Below are positions 8,098 to 15,665 of a stretch of 33,938 nt of DNA, one piece after another (within the stretch, counting starts at the first letter, position 1; the number at the start of each line of letters is the position of its first letter). The DNA comes from Nocardia carnea. Lineage in GTDB: Bacteria; Actinomycetota; Actinomycetes; Mycobacteriales; Mycobacteriaceae. A model generated the notes under the pieces. That model saw only the letters and a list, made by a program, of their open reading frames with translations, searched no databases and was not told the origin of the DNA. The position numbers and the translations under genes are program-made. Where the stretch lies: positions 1 to 33,938 of the forward strand of contig NZ_JARWOV010000015.1 in NCBI RefSeq assembly GCF_029868855.1, given 5' to 3'.

Positions 8098-8879
8098 CGG
8101 TCACTCGCCGGGAACAGGCGGCCCGTCGCCAACGTGGTGATCCGGTCCTCGTTGCCGGCGTCGCGCAGCGTCGCCCGCCCCACATCGGCCCGCAGCGTGG
8201 CGTCGGCGACTACCGGGCCCACTCGCGCGGCCTGCAGATAGCGCAGGCCCAGCGTGCTCAGGGTCGCGCCGGGAGCGAGCGATAGCATCGCTTCCTCGGC
8301 GGCGAGCGCGATCAGGCCTCCGTTCACCGTGCGCGAAGCGTTCAGGCCGTCGTCGGTCCGTGGCAGCACCGCGGTCCCCGGCGCGCGCCGCTCGCAACCC
8401 GCCCGCTCGGCCAGCGGCACCGCGAGCAACCGGCTCGAGACCGGCATATCGATGCTCATCTGCTCCGGTAACCGCAGTTCCTCGTTGGGCGAGACCATGA
8501 ACGACCCGCCGCCGAACGCGAAGGGCTCCCCGTCGACGGTCCACTCCACCTCCGCGACGAATACCGAACGCCCCGCCTTGATCTTGCGGCCCACCGCCCG
8601 CACCTCACCGGACCCCGGTGCCGGCCGGTAGAGGTGTACATCGAGCTCGAGCGTCACCGGAACCCGCGGCCCCAGGGTGAGCGCCGCGAGCAGGCCGGTC
8701 ACCGTATCGGTCCAGGTGGCCAGCACCGAGGTACGCAACCGGCCGGTACCCGGCACATACATCTGCGGGGTGATCGTCGCCGAACCGTGCAGTTCGTCCC
8801 CCACCATCCTGGTCGCGAACCCCAGCTCCAGCAGAATATGCCGCCCACGCTGCGGTTCCGTACCGGTCTCCACGGTCAT
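8094..8879 (-). CDS. Double-hotdog acyl-CoA thioesterase-like protein
   Basis: 261 aa, with two tandem hotdog-like halves. The first runs about residues 30-135 and contains TDTVTGLLAALTLGPRVPVT, a PaaI/4HBT-type helix and strand, followed by ELDVHLYRPAPGSGEVRAVG. The second runs about 155-255 and contains NGGLIALAAEEAMLS and LRYLQAARVGPVVADATL. Such proteins usually hydrolyse acyl-CoA thioesters. I cannot identify a catalytic residue with certainty, so a hydratase-like or acyl-binding role remains possible. The start ATG 8879 has a near-ideal GAGGAGG six nt upstream. It lies between the acyl-CoA dehydrogenase and the TetR gene, consistent with CoA recycling or release in that pathway. Confidence 0.72.
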   Translation of the reverse strand: MTVETGTEPQRGRHILLELGFATRMVGDELHGSATITPQMYVPGTGRLRTSVLATWTDTVTGLLAALTLGPRVPVTLELDVHLYRPAPGSGEVRAVGRKIKAGRSVFVAEVEWTVDGEPFAFGGGSFMVSPNEELRLPEQMSIDMPVSSRLLAVPLAERAGCERRAPGTAVLPRTDDGLNASRTVNGGLIALAAEEAMLSLAPGATLSTLGLRYLQAARVGPVVADATLRADVGRATLRDAGNEDRITTLATGRLFPASDR

Positions 8880-8981
8880 CCGTTGCCTCCTCGTGCTCGT
8901 CCACGCAGCGCCCGATGCTCGCCGGGCACCGACCGGACCTGTCCAACGTATCCCGAGCCGCCCCGCGACAGGGCGCTACGT

Positions 8982-8998
8982 CGGCCGGCTACCGGCCG
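8982..8998 (-). terminator. Hairpin downstream of the acyl-CoA dehydrogenase gene
   Basis: CGGCCGG-CTA-CCGGCCG is a perfect 7-bp stem with a 3-nt loop, 25 nt past the stop codon at 9024 on the minus strand. There is no T tract, which is common for actinobacterial terminators. Partial read-through into the hotdog gene is possible. Confidence 0.4.
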
Positions 8999-9023
8999 GG
9001 CACTACGGATGCCCACCAGAAGT

Positions 9024-10253
9024 TCAGCCGGCGGCTTCGGCGGCGGCGCGGGCCTTGCCGAGTTCGGCGCGGGCGATGGTCAGTTTGTGTACCTCGTCCG
9101 GTCCATCGGCGATACGCAGGGTGCGCAGGTGGGCGTACATGCTGGCCAACGGGAAATCCTCGGTGACCCCGGCCGCCCCGTACACCTGGATCGCGCGGTC
9201 CACGATGCGCAGCGCCATCACCGGCGCGGCGATCTTGATGGCCGCGATCTCCGTGCGCGCCTCCTTGTTGCCGACCGTATCCATCATCCAGGCCGTTTTC
9301 AGGGTGAGCAGCCGGGCCTGTTCGATATCGATGCGTGCCTCGGCGATCCAGTCCCGGATATTCGCACGTTCACTGACCTTGCGCCCGAACGTGACCCGCG
9401 ATTCGGCCCGCGCGCACATGAGCTCCAGGGCGCGCTCGGCCATGCCGATGGCACGCATCGCATGGTGGATCCGGCCCGGGCCGAGCCGTGCCTGGCTGAT
9501 CGCGAAACCCTCGCCCTCACCTTTGAGAACGTCGGTCAGCGGCACCCGGACGTCGGTGAATTCGATCTCCGCGTGCCCCTCGCGATCGACATACCCGAAC
9601 ACCGGCAGATTGCGCACCACCCGGACCCCGGGCGCATCGATCGGCACCACCATCATCGACTGCTGCCGATGCTTGGGCGCCTCCGGATCGGTTTTGCCCA
9701 TGACGATCAGCACCTTGCAGTTGCGGTGCATGGCATTGGAGGCGAACCATTTCCGGCCGTTGAGGACGTAGTGGTCGCCGTCGCGTTCCATCCGCATCTC
9801 GACATTCGTGGCATCGGAGCTGGCCACACCGGGTTCGGTCATCGCGAAGGCCGAGCGGATCGTGCCGTCGAGCAGCGGTTCGAGCCAGCGTTCCTTGTGC
9901 TCCTGGGTGCCGAAGAGGGTGAACACCTCCATATTCCCGGTATCGGGCGCCGAACAGTTGCACGCCTCCGGTGCCAGCGCCGGGCTACGGCCCATGATCT
10001 CGGCCAGCGGCGCGTATTCCAGATTGGTCAGCCCCGGGCCCCATTCCTGGTGCGGGTGGAAGAGGTTCCACAGGCCGCGCTTCTTGGCTTCGGCCTTCAG
10101 ATCCTCGAGGATCTGCGGGTGATGATGCGGATCGCCGGCCGTGGCCATCTGCTCGGCGTAGACCGGTTCGGCCGGGTACACGCATTCGTCCATGAAACCG
10201 AGCAGTTTCTGCCGGTACTCGCGGGCGCGGTCGGTCGAGGTGAACAGTTCCAC
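9024..10253 (-). CDS. Acyl-CoA dehydrogenase (ACAD10/11 and LvaC-like)
   Basis: FAD-dependent acyl-CoA dehydrogenase, 409 aa from the chosen start. Visible blocks are the N-terminal helical domain ([20 protein letters not shown]), the FAD-contact region [20 protein letters not shown], and [21 protein letters not shown] helices (here [17 protein letters not shown]). The C-terminal block is [19 protein letters not shown] followed by [12 protein letters not shown]. The start is GTG 10253, because GGAG (complement at 10261-10264) sits 7 nt upstream. Starting at 10295 or 10412 adds residues unlike the family. Neighbouring kinase-like and P450 genes recall the APH plus dehydrogenase pairing of LvaA/LvaC and of eukaryotic ACAD10/11, which handle 4-hydroxyacyl-CoA by phosphorylation. 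Using the same chemistry here is inference. Confidence 0.9.
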   Translation of the reverse strand: MELFTSTDRAREYRQKLLGFMDECVYPAEPVYAEQMATAGDPHHHPQILEDLKAEAKKRGLWNLFHPHQEWGPGLTNLEYAPLAEIMGRSPALAPEACNCSAPDTGNMEVFTLFGTQEHKERWLEPLLDGTIRSAFAMTEPGVASSDATNVEMRMERDGDHYVLNGRKWFASNAMHRNCKVLIVMGKTDPEAPKHRQQSMMVVPIDAPGVRVVRNLPVFGYVDREGHAEIEFTDVRVPLTDVLKGEGEGFAISQARLGPGRIHHAMRAIGMAERALELMCARAESRVTFGRKVSERANIRDWIAEARIDIEQARLLTLKTAWMMDTVGNKEARTEIAAIKIAAPVMALRIVDRAIQVYGAAGVTEDFPLASMYAHLRTLRIADGPDEVHKLTIARAELGKARAAAEAAG

Positions 10254-10260
10254 GGGAGAA

Positions 10261-10264
10261 CTCC
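10261..10264 (-). promoter_or_regulatory. Ribosome binding site that fixes the dehydrogenase GTG start
   Basis: Minus-strand GGAG, then TTCTCCC, then GTG at 10253. The 7-nt spacing is ideal, and the downstream protein begins at the conserved [13 protein letters not shown] segment. Confidence 0.6.
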
Positions 10265-10317
10265 GATCTTGGGGGCGCGGCTCGATACGCCGCATGCGGG
10301 CCTTCGATGCTTCCCGC

Positions 10318-10348
10318 ACGGTAAACCAACTTGAATCCGGATTCAAGT
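10318..10348 (-). promoter_or_regulatory. Promoter with perfect 20-bp palindromic operator before the dehydrogenase gene
   Basis: ACTTGAATCCGGATTCAAGT (10329-10348) is an exact 20-bp palindrome. On the minus strand its left half supplies a -35 TTGAAT (10346 to 10341), followed by 17 nt and TACCGT (10323 to 10318), so a bound dimer would block RNA polymerase. Predicted transcription starts ~58 nt before GTG 10253. A TetR-type dimer is the likely binder, and the cluster TetR at 7417-8097 is the first candidate. Confidence 0.65.
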
Positions 10349-10460
10349 AGCTGGCGGTGGCGGCGCGCGGGGCGGCGTCGGCCTGCGGCGGGATCGAACC
10401 GCCACGCCCCACCCGACTCCGCGCGACGCAGGGACACTCCGCCTCGAAGCCGGATTTCCG

Positions 10461-11738
10461 TCAGATATGAGTAGCGGGACGAGGCGCGATACTCTCGACC
10501 CCCAGCAGCGGCGCCCCCGGCGGGAAGGTCACCGGGAGTTCCACCAGCGACCGATGGAAAGGACCCGGCCGCCACGCGGGTTCGCCGTCGGGGAACTCGG
10601 CGCGCATCTCCGGCAGTGCGTCCAGCAACTGGTCGATCGCGCCTTCGGCGATGATGTAGGCCAGCGACTGCGCGGGACAGGCGTGCGGCCCCAGGCCCCA
10701 CGCGAGATGGGCGCGGTTGCCGGTGAGCTCCGAGGCCCGGATCTTGGGATCGTTGTTACAGGCGGCCATGCTGATCACCACGGGCTGATGGGCCGGCAAC
10801 CAGACGTCGTCGAGCAGAATCGGCATACGCGGATAGGTCACCAGCAGGTTGGCCAGCGGCGGATCGTTGAACAGCACCTCGTCGAGGGCATCGCGCGAGG
10901 TGAGGTTACCGCCGAGCACACTGCCACCGAACCGGTCGTCGGTGAGGATCAGCAGCAGGGTGTTCACGATCAGGTTGAGTTCGAACTCGATCCCGGTGCC
11001 GTACACCTGGGAAACATGGTGGGACACCTCCTCGTCGGACAGCTCGGCGGGATGCCGTAGGAGTACCGAGGTGATATCGGCGGCGGGGTTCTCCCGCTTC
11101 ATCACGACCAGATTCGCCAGGGCTTCGCCCAGCATCCGGCTGCCCGCCTCGGCGTCGACCCCCTCGAGCATGGCGGCGATACCGGCGGCGACCTGCTGAC
11201 CGACCTCCGGCGGGCTGCCGAGCAGATAGTTGATCACCTGGAAGGACAAGGGGAAAACATACTGCTGGATGAGCTCGGCCTTACCGTCCTCGCAGAACGA
11301 GTTGATCAGCGGACCCGCGATGCTCTCCACCACGGCGTGGATGGCGTACATATCCACTTCGTCGATACTGGCCGTGATCGCCTGCCGGTAGCGCAGGAAT
11401 TCCTGGCCGGAGCACCGGCTGGCCATCGGCCGCCACTCCAGGATCGGCAGCACCGGGCAGCCCGACGGAACATCCTTCTGCCAGATCCGTGGATCGGCGG
11501 GGAAACGTTCCGGATCGTTGAGTACCCGTAGCGCGGTCGAGTAGCCGATCACCAATGTGGCGGGCACTCCGGGGGCCAGTTCCACGGGTGCGAGCGAACC
11601 GTAGCGCCGCCGCATTTCCCGGTAGGCGCGATGCGGGTCGGCGGCGAATTCCGGGAGATACATCGCGTACCGGAAATCGTCGTGCGAACCGGGGCCCGCC
11701 GGGGTCGGGCCGAGCCTTCGATAATCCGAGCTGGTCAA
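10461..11738 (-). CDS. Cytochrome P450 with degenerate I-helix and no ExxR arginine
   Basis: 425 aa. The haem-thiolate loop is intact (LAWGLGPHACPAQSLA, ligand Cys354), and the overall P450 length and order are normal. Two hallmarks are altered. The K-helix ExxR is EVLF (287-290), so the arginine of the E-R-R triad is missing. The I-helix oxygen-activation motif (A/G)GxD/E-T is replaced by GTGIEFELN (247-255), with no Thr at the usual place. Similar departures are known in CYP157-type P450s that sit in actinobacterial conservons, but no conservon genes are here. The start is TTG 11738, supported by GGAG (complement 11746-11749) seven nt upstream. It lies between the kinase-like and dehydrogenase genes on the same strand. 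The substrate is unknown. Confidence 0.88.
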   Translation of the reverse strand: MTSSDYRRLGPTPAGPGSHDDFRYAMYLPEFAADPHRAYREMRRRYGSLAPVELAPGVPATLVIGYSTALRVLNDPERFPADPRIWQKDVPSGCPVLPILEWRPMASRCSGQEFLRYRQAITASIDEVDMYAIHAVVESIAGPLINSFCEDGKAELIQQYVFPLSFQVINYLLGSPPEVGQQVAAGIAAMLEGVDAEAGSRMLGEALANLVVMKRENPAADITSVLLRHPAELSDEEVSHHVSQVYGTGIEFELNLIVNTLLLILTDDRFGGSVLGGNLTSRDALDEVLFNDPPLANLLVTYPRMPILLDDVWLPAHQPVVISMAACNNDPKIRASELTGNRAHLAWGLGPHACPAQSLAYIIAEGAIDQLLDALPEMRAEFPDGEPAWRPGPFHRSLVELPVTFPPGAPLLGVESIAPRPATHI

Positions 11739-11745
11739 GAAGGAA

Positions 11746-11749
11746 CTCC
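11746..11749 (-). promoter_or_regulatory. Ribosome binding site supporting a TTG start for the P450
   Basis: Minus-strand GGAG, seven nt (TTCCTTC), then TTG at 11738. The next in-frame Met is 25 codons inside and would cut into the N-terminal P450 region. Confidence 0.5.
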
Positions 11750-12002
11750 GTAGGTCTGGTAGCGGGACCGATGGTTTTCCACCGGCCGGGCACCGGTTCG
11801 AGCCTCCTCCTGCACACTGACTCGAGCCGGAACGACGCGATGTTACGACACTGCCGGACTATGTGTTTGTTTTCGAAATCGGTTGCACACGGGTGCTTTT
11901 CGATGAATTCATTGGACTGGTCCGCACATCTACGCCCCGCCGCGGTGGGCGAAAATACGGGCTGACCGGGGCCGAGCCGCCGGTCCCGGCCCCGTCCGCC
12001 GC

Positions 12003-13175
12003 TCAGACTCCCAATGCGTCCAGCGATCGGTTGTCGTGTACCGCCGTGGTGATCCGGCGCATAAGAGTCAGGCACGTTTCCCGCGACTGCATCTCGGGCT
12101 GGTAGGACGCCCGGCCGATCGTGAACGCCCATGCCGCGTACGCGAACATCGATTGCTGCCGGTAGATCAGCCAGGCGTCGTCGAAGGACGGGGCGCGGCC
12201 ACCGGCACCGGCGAGTTCGTCGAGATAAGCCGCCAGCAGATCCTCGGCCCAGGCCCGCCGGTCGTCCGGCTCACATCCCGAGTTGACCGTATAGGCGAAA
12301 TCGTGACCCCACCCGCCGCGCATCACGACCTGCCAGTCGACATAGCCCATCCGGCCGTCCACGGTGCGATAGGTCTGGCCGATATGCGGATCCCCGTGCA
12401 ACAGGGTGTGCGGAAGTTCACGCGTTGCCAGGTCCACCGCCCGCTCCACACCCGCCCACAACCGGTCCGCCTGACCGTGCAACTCTTCGGGCACGACCTC
12501 CGCCGCCCGCTCCAGACCCACCTTGCAGCGGGTCTTCATATCGATCGCGGCCAGGTACGCGGCCAGCGCCTCGTTCGTCGTCTTCAGCGGTTCGATCGCG
12601 GGACTCTCCCAGAACGTGCCGTGCAGCCGGGCGAGGTTGCGGACCAGGTCCTCCATCTCCGCGCGGCCGATCGGCTCGGTGGGCTCGCTGAACACCGCGC
12701 CCCGGGTGACGGCGATATCCTCCATCAGCGCGATCGAGCGCCAGGACGCCGGATCGGAGGCGCCCCAATAGCCGAGCGGCGCCTGGATATCGAGTTTCGG
12801 GCGGAAGTCCCGGAAGAACCGGGTCTCCCCGTCGATCATCTTGCCGCCGCCCAGCAGGATGCGCTGGCTGAGCGAGGTGGTGGTCTTCGCGAACAACGCC
12901 CGCGGCAATTCGGCCGCCTGCCCGGCCTCGTTGTACTCCACCCGGATCGCGACCCGGGTGGAGGTGCCGCTGCTACCCCCGTCGATCTCGAACGAGACCA
13001 CTTCGGCACCGGGGGTGTCCCGGCACAGCACCGCGGTGAGCCATTCGGTGGTCAGCGCGGCCCCGGACGCGGGTACGTCGTCGATGGTGCGCGCACGGTG
13101 CCGGGTGATCTTCTCCCCGAGAATATGCCCGCCCACCGCGGCGAGCCGCCCGAGCAACCAGAGTTTGTGATTCAT
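12003..13175 (-). CDS. APH-fold phosphotransferase (acyl-CoA kinase-like)
   Basis: 390 aa, aminoglycoside-phosphotransferase/choline-kinase fold. The catalytic loop reads HGDPHIGQ (His260, Asp262), the metal-binding aspartate is Asp280 in GYVDWQ, and an N-lobe lysine is likely Lys in RALFAKTTT. The usual Asn of HGDxHxxN is Gln267 here, a conservative change at a Mg-binding position. In this setting, with an acyl-CoA dehydrogenase and thioesterase beside it, the best analogy is LvaA or the kinase half of ACAD10/11, which phosphorylate 4-hydroxyacyl-CoA. Antibiotic modification is less likely. The start is ATG 13175 with GAGG 5 nt upstream; the frame open to 13595 has no family similarity before it. 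It is probably the first gene of the minus-strand cluster. Confidence 0.82.
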   Translation of the reverse strand: MNHKLWLLGRLAAVGGHILGEKITRHRARTIDDVPASGAALTTEWLTAVLCRDTPGAEVVSFEIDGGSSGTSTRVAIRVEYNEAGQAAELPRALFAKTTTSLSQRILLGGGKMIDGETRFFRDFRPKLDIQAPLGYWGASDPASWRSIALMEDIAVTRGAVFSEPTEPIGRAEMEDLVRNLARLHGTFWESPAIEPLKTTNEALAAYLAAIDMKTRCKVGLERAAEVVPEELHGQADRLWAGVERAVDLATRELPHTLLHGDPHIGQTYRTVDGRMGYVDWQVVMRGGWGHDFAYTVNSGCEPDDRRAWAEDLLAAYLDELAGAGGRAPSFDDAWLIYRQQSMFAYAAWAFTIGRASYQPEMQSRETCLTLMRRITTAVHDNRSLDALGV

Positions 13176-13446
13176 TTCCGCCTCACTTCCCGGATGCGCG
13201 CGTGCACAGCCGCGCACCGCCCCGAACCATCCGGCCCAGGGTTTCCTATCGCATCGACAATCCTCGATCTTGCGCCATATTCCCAGTGCCGGAATGTCTT
13301 TCGCTGGAATATATAGCTCGGCCCCCGGTCCTCGCCGGTGGGGTGACCGCGCGGCCGATATCCGAACGAGATGCCGGGCAACCCGGCCCCGGGCGGGGCG
13401 GGAAATATAATCGAGGCACCGACGACTGTCGACGAAAGACGGCTCC
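13176..13446. promoter_or_regulatory. Divergent promoter region, kinase (minus) and antitoxin (plus)
   Basis: A perfect -10 TATAAT (13406-13411) lies 35 nt before the antitoxin ATG, without a recognisable -35. AT-rich TATATT-like sequence around 13305-13315 may serve the minus-strand gene. Short inverted repeats ATCGA/TCGAT (about 13252-13267) and ATTCC/GGAAT (about 13279-13295) are present. Confidence 0.4.
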
Positions 13447-13674
13447 ATGGTGACGCTATCTGTTCGGCATGTACCGGACGCGGTGTACCGCGCCCTGCGG
13501 ATACGTGCGGTCGACAACGGCCGTAGCACGGAGGACGAGATCCTGGCGATCCTCCAGGAAGCGGTGATGCCCCCCAGAGCCCGCCTGGGTGCCATTCTCG
13601 CCGGGAACTGCCCCGATATCGCCCCCGGCGACGACGAGGACGGCTCTCCGGCCGATCCGGCGGATTCCCGCTGA
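13447..13674 (+). CDS. FitA/VapB-like ribbon-helix-helix antitoxin, apparently orphan
   Basis: 75 aa. The first ~45 residues match the FitA/VapB-type ribbon-helix-helix: a beta strand (TLSVRHVPDAVYRALRIRA), then the family signature NGRSTEDEILAILQEAV. The normal role is to bind DNA as a dimer and neutralise a PIN-domain ribonuclease (FitB/VapC) with the C-terminal tail. The tail here is short, acidic and Pro-rich (GDDEDGSPADPADSR). No PIN toxin follows: the next gene is a convergent TetR whose stop begins 26 nt later. It is therefore an orphan antitoxin, or a free repressor. The ATG start has only a weak AAAGAC-like ribosome site. Confidence 0.8.
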   Translation: MVTLSVRHVPDAVYRALRIRAVDNGRSTEDEILAILQEAVMPPRARLGAILAGNCPDIAPGDDEDGSPADPADSR

Positions 13675-13700
13675 GCGGTAGGCGCGAATACCCGGCGCGA

Positions 13701-14309
13701 TCAGCCGCCGAGCCCGCGCAGCACGATATCGAGACCGCGCCGGAACTCCTCGGCGGGCGGTAGCGCTCGGGCGTCGGTCGCCGTACTCGCGAGGTGCGGA
13801 AACCGCTCGGGCGCCAGTTCGGACATGGTGACGGTGCCCGCCCCGGAGAGTGCCGCATAGTGCTCGTTCTGCAGGAACCCGAGCAGATGACCGATGAGCG
13901 TGCGCTGCGCGACGACCCGGTCGGTTCCGGTATGACCGCCCTCGGTGAGCGTGGCGAGCATGGTCTCGATCAGGAGCAGCGAGCCGGGCGCGGCCTGGCG
14001 GTGCCGCAGGACCAGCGGCACCACTGCCGGATGCTCGGCCACCGCGACCCGCAATCGTTCCATCAGGATCCGGATCCGATCCGCCCAGTTCACCCGGGGC
14101 AGCGCGAGGTCGACCGTGCGGAAGATGTGGTCGACGACGAGTACCTCCAGCGCCTGCCGGTCGGCAACGTACCGATACAGGCCCATGGTGGCGATTCCCA
14201 GTTCCTTGGCGACCGCGCGCATGGTCAGTCCCGGCAGACCGTCGCGGTCGATCACCGTCAGCGCCGCGGCGACCAGTTGCTCGTCGGTGAGGGAACGCGG
14301 CCTGGGCAC
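13701..14309 (-). CDS. TetR-family regulator with TetR_C-type effector domain
   Basis: 202 aa from GTG 14309, where the protein begins PRPRSLTDEQLVAAALTVID. The helix-turn-helix is clear: LTMRAVAKELGIATMGLYRY followed by VADRQALEVLVVDH. The C-terminal domain is long and helical, as in TetR_C-type efflux or redox regulators. The frame is open upstream to 14582, but that part runs into the divergent gene and looks random. The gene is divergent from the peroxiredoxin-like gene, with 69 nt between starts that hold an inverted repeat inside a -35/-10 pair. Control of the 14379-15584 pair is therefore likely. No Shine-Dalgarno is seen before the GTG. Confidence 0.85.
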   Translation of the reverse strand: MPRPRSLTDEQLVAAALTVIDRDGLPGLTMRAVAKELGIATMGLYRYVADRQALEVLVVDHIFRTVDLALPRVNWADRIRILMERLRVAVAEHPAVVPLVLRHRQAAPGSLLLIETMLATLTEGGHTGTDRVVAQRTLIGHLLGFLQNEHYAALSGAGTVTMSELAPERFPHLASTATDARALPPAEEFRRGLDIVLRGLGG

Positions 14310-14312
14310 GGG

Positions 14313-14362
14313 TTGACAGCGTACTGGATACGCGCATACTCGGTTATAAGCGTACGACGTAC
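14313..14362 (+). promoter_or_regulatory. Promoter and inverted repeats between TetR and the peroxiredoxin-like gene
   Basis: TTGACA (14313-14318) and CATACT (14335-14340) are spaced by 16 nt, with GCGTA-CTGGA-TACGC (14319-14333) lying in the spacer. A second element GTACG-A-CGTAC (14352-14362) shares the GCGTAC half-site. This is the expected layout for TetR autorepression and repression of the plus-strand genes. Confidence 0.6.
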
Positions 14363-14378
14363 ACCTAAAGGAGTTCCG

Positions 14379-14966
14379 ATGCCTCCACCCGACCGCGCAT
14401 CCGCCCGCACCCTCACGGACATCACCGGCGCAGCGATACCCGTGCCCGACCCCGAACAGCTCACCCATCTGCAATTCCGCCGTTTCGCCGGCTGTCCGGT
14501 CTGCAATCTGCACCTGCGGTCGGTGGTCACCCGGCTCCCCGAGATCCGGGCAGCCGGTATCCGTGAGGTGGTGGTCTTCCACTCGAGCGCCGCCGAACTC
14601 CGCAAATACAACGCCGACCTGCCGCTGGACGTCATCGCCGATCCGGAGCGCGCGCTGTATCGCGAATTCGGCGTCGAGACCGGCGCTCGCGCACTCCTGG
14701 ACCCGCGCGGCTGGCGCACTATCGCCCGCGCCATCGGCACCGAACTGTCGAGCCGGCGCGGCGAGCGCCCGGCTCCGCCCGCCCGGCCCGAAGGCGGACG
14801 CCTGGGCTTACCCGCCGATTTCCTGATCCACCCCGACGGCACCGTCCTCGCCGCGAAGTACGGCGCCCACGCCGACGACCAATGGCCGGTCGGCGAACTA
14901 CTCGCCCTGGCTGCCCGTCACAGCGGATCCACCACCCCGATCCCCGCCACTGCACCGGAGGAATGA
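14379..14966 (+). CDS. Peroxiredoxin-like protein (AhpC/TSA_2 type, CxxC)
   Basis: 195 aa thioredoxin-fold protein. LQFRRFAGCPVCNLHLRSVV carries a CxxC (Cys39, Cys42). It is followed by GIREVVVFHSSAAELRKYNA, DVIADPERALYREFGVE and a C-terminal strand LPADFLIHPDGTVLAAKYG. This is the PRXL2/AhpC-TSA_2 pattern, probably a thiol peroxidase or disulphide reductase; the exact substrate is not visible. The ribosome site AAAGGAG is 5 nt before the ATG. The gene is the first of a plus-strand unit with the tautomerase-YHS gene (6 nt gap), controlled by the divergent TetR. Redox or electrophile defence is a reasonable inference. Confidence 0.82.
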   Translation: MPPPDRASARTLTDITGAAIPVPDPEQLTHLQFRRFAGCPVCNLHLRSVVTRLPEIRAAGIREVVVFHSSAAELRKYNADLPLDVIADPERALYREFGVETGARALLDPRGWRTIARAIGTELSSRRGERPAPPARPEGGRLGLPADFLIHPDGTVLAAKYGAHADDQWPVGELLALAARHSGSTTPIPATAPEE

Positions 14967-14972
14967 CCCACC

Positions 14973-15584
14973 ATGATGACCCTCGAAATATCGGTCACCG
15001 GCCGCGAACTCGACGCCCGCACCGAACAGGAGCTCGCCGACCGGGTGATGACAGCGCTCACCGGCTACGACGATGCCCCGGACGAGACCATGGCCAAGGC
15101 CCGTGAATTCACCCATGTGCTGATCCAGCAGCCGCGAACCTGGGTCACCGGCGGCCCGGCCACCGACTCCGCACCCCGCTATCTGGTTCGGCTGACCGTG
15201 CCGGGATCCTGGAGCGGCGACCCGGATTTCGGCAAGAACATCATCCCGATGATCACCGCGGCGATCGCCGGCACCGAGCCCGACCCGCAGCGCCTGAATC
15301 GCGAACCGCACTGTGTCGTACAGATAGTGGGCCTGCGCGAACATTGCGTCGGCACGCTCGGCCGGTCCACTACCAGCACCGAGCTGACCCGGCTGATGAC
15401 CCAGGACTTCCGCGATTCCGGCCAGCTGCCCACCGCGCCCGAGGGCTTCACCATCGACCCGACCTGCGGAATGCAGGTCGAATGGGCGACCGCACAGATC
15501 ACCTACACCCACGAAGGAGTCGACTACGCGTTCTGCGCGCCCTCGTGCCGCAAGGTCTTCGTCGAGGACCACGCCCGGAGCTGA
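14973..15584 (+). CDS. Two-domain protein: tautomerase-like domain plus C-terminal YHS metal-binding domain
   Basis: 203 aa. Residues ~1-150 form an alpha/beta domain (VTGRELDARTEQELADRVMT, PRYLVRLTVPG, NIIPMITAAIAG) that resembles the tautomerase/MIF superfamily, although an N-terminal catalytic Pro is not at position 2; this assignment is tentative. Residues ~160-200 are a YHS/TRASH-type module with Cys165 (DPTCGM), Cys188 and Cys192 (FCAPSCRKVF), normally a metal or thiol-metal sensor site. GGAGGA lies 10 nt upstream of the ATG. Pairing with a CxxC peroxiredoxin in one operon suggests metal- or thiol-linked detoxification. I know of no described function. Confidence 0.68.
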   Translation: MMTLEISVTGRELDARTEQELADRVMTALTGYDDAPDETMAKAREFTHVLIQQPRTWVTGGPATDSAPRYLVRLTVPGSWSGDPDFGKNIIPMITAAIAGTEPDPQRLNREPHCVVQIVGLREHCVGTLGRSTTSTELTRLMTQDFRDSGQLPTAPEGFTIDPTCGMQVEWATAQITYTHEGVDYAFCAPSCRKVFVEDHARS

Positions 15585-15665
15585 ACGACCTCGGCGGCGA
15601 ACAGAAACCCGCACCCCGAAAATCAGTGGCGCTCCCGTGCCCGAAATGTCACGATCACGGCCGTC

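Noticed and set aside
8634..10334. Long plus-strand open frame (566 codons)
   Set aside because: It is antisense to the hotdog and dehydrogenase genes, whose domains are clear.
10461..11738. Conservon assignment for the P450
   Set aside because: No roadblock, DUF742, histidine-kinase or GTPase genes are adjacent.
12003..13175. Aminoglycoside resistance gene
   Set aside because: The fold matches, but the acyl-CoA gene context and divergence from resistance enzymes make a metabolic kinase more likely.
12036..13316. Plus-strand open frame (426 codons)
   Set aside because: It is antisense to the APH-fold kinase, and its composition is His/Arg/Gln-rich.
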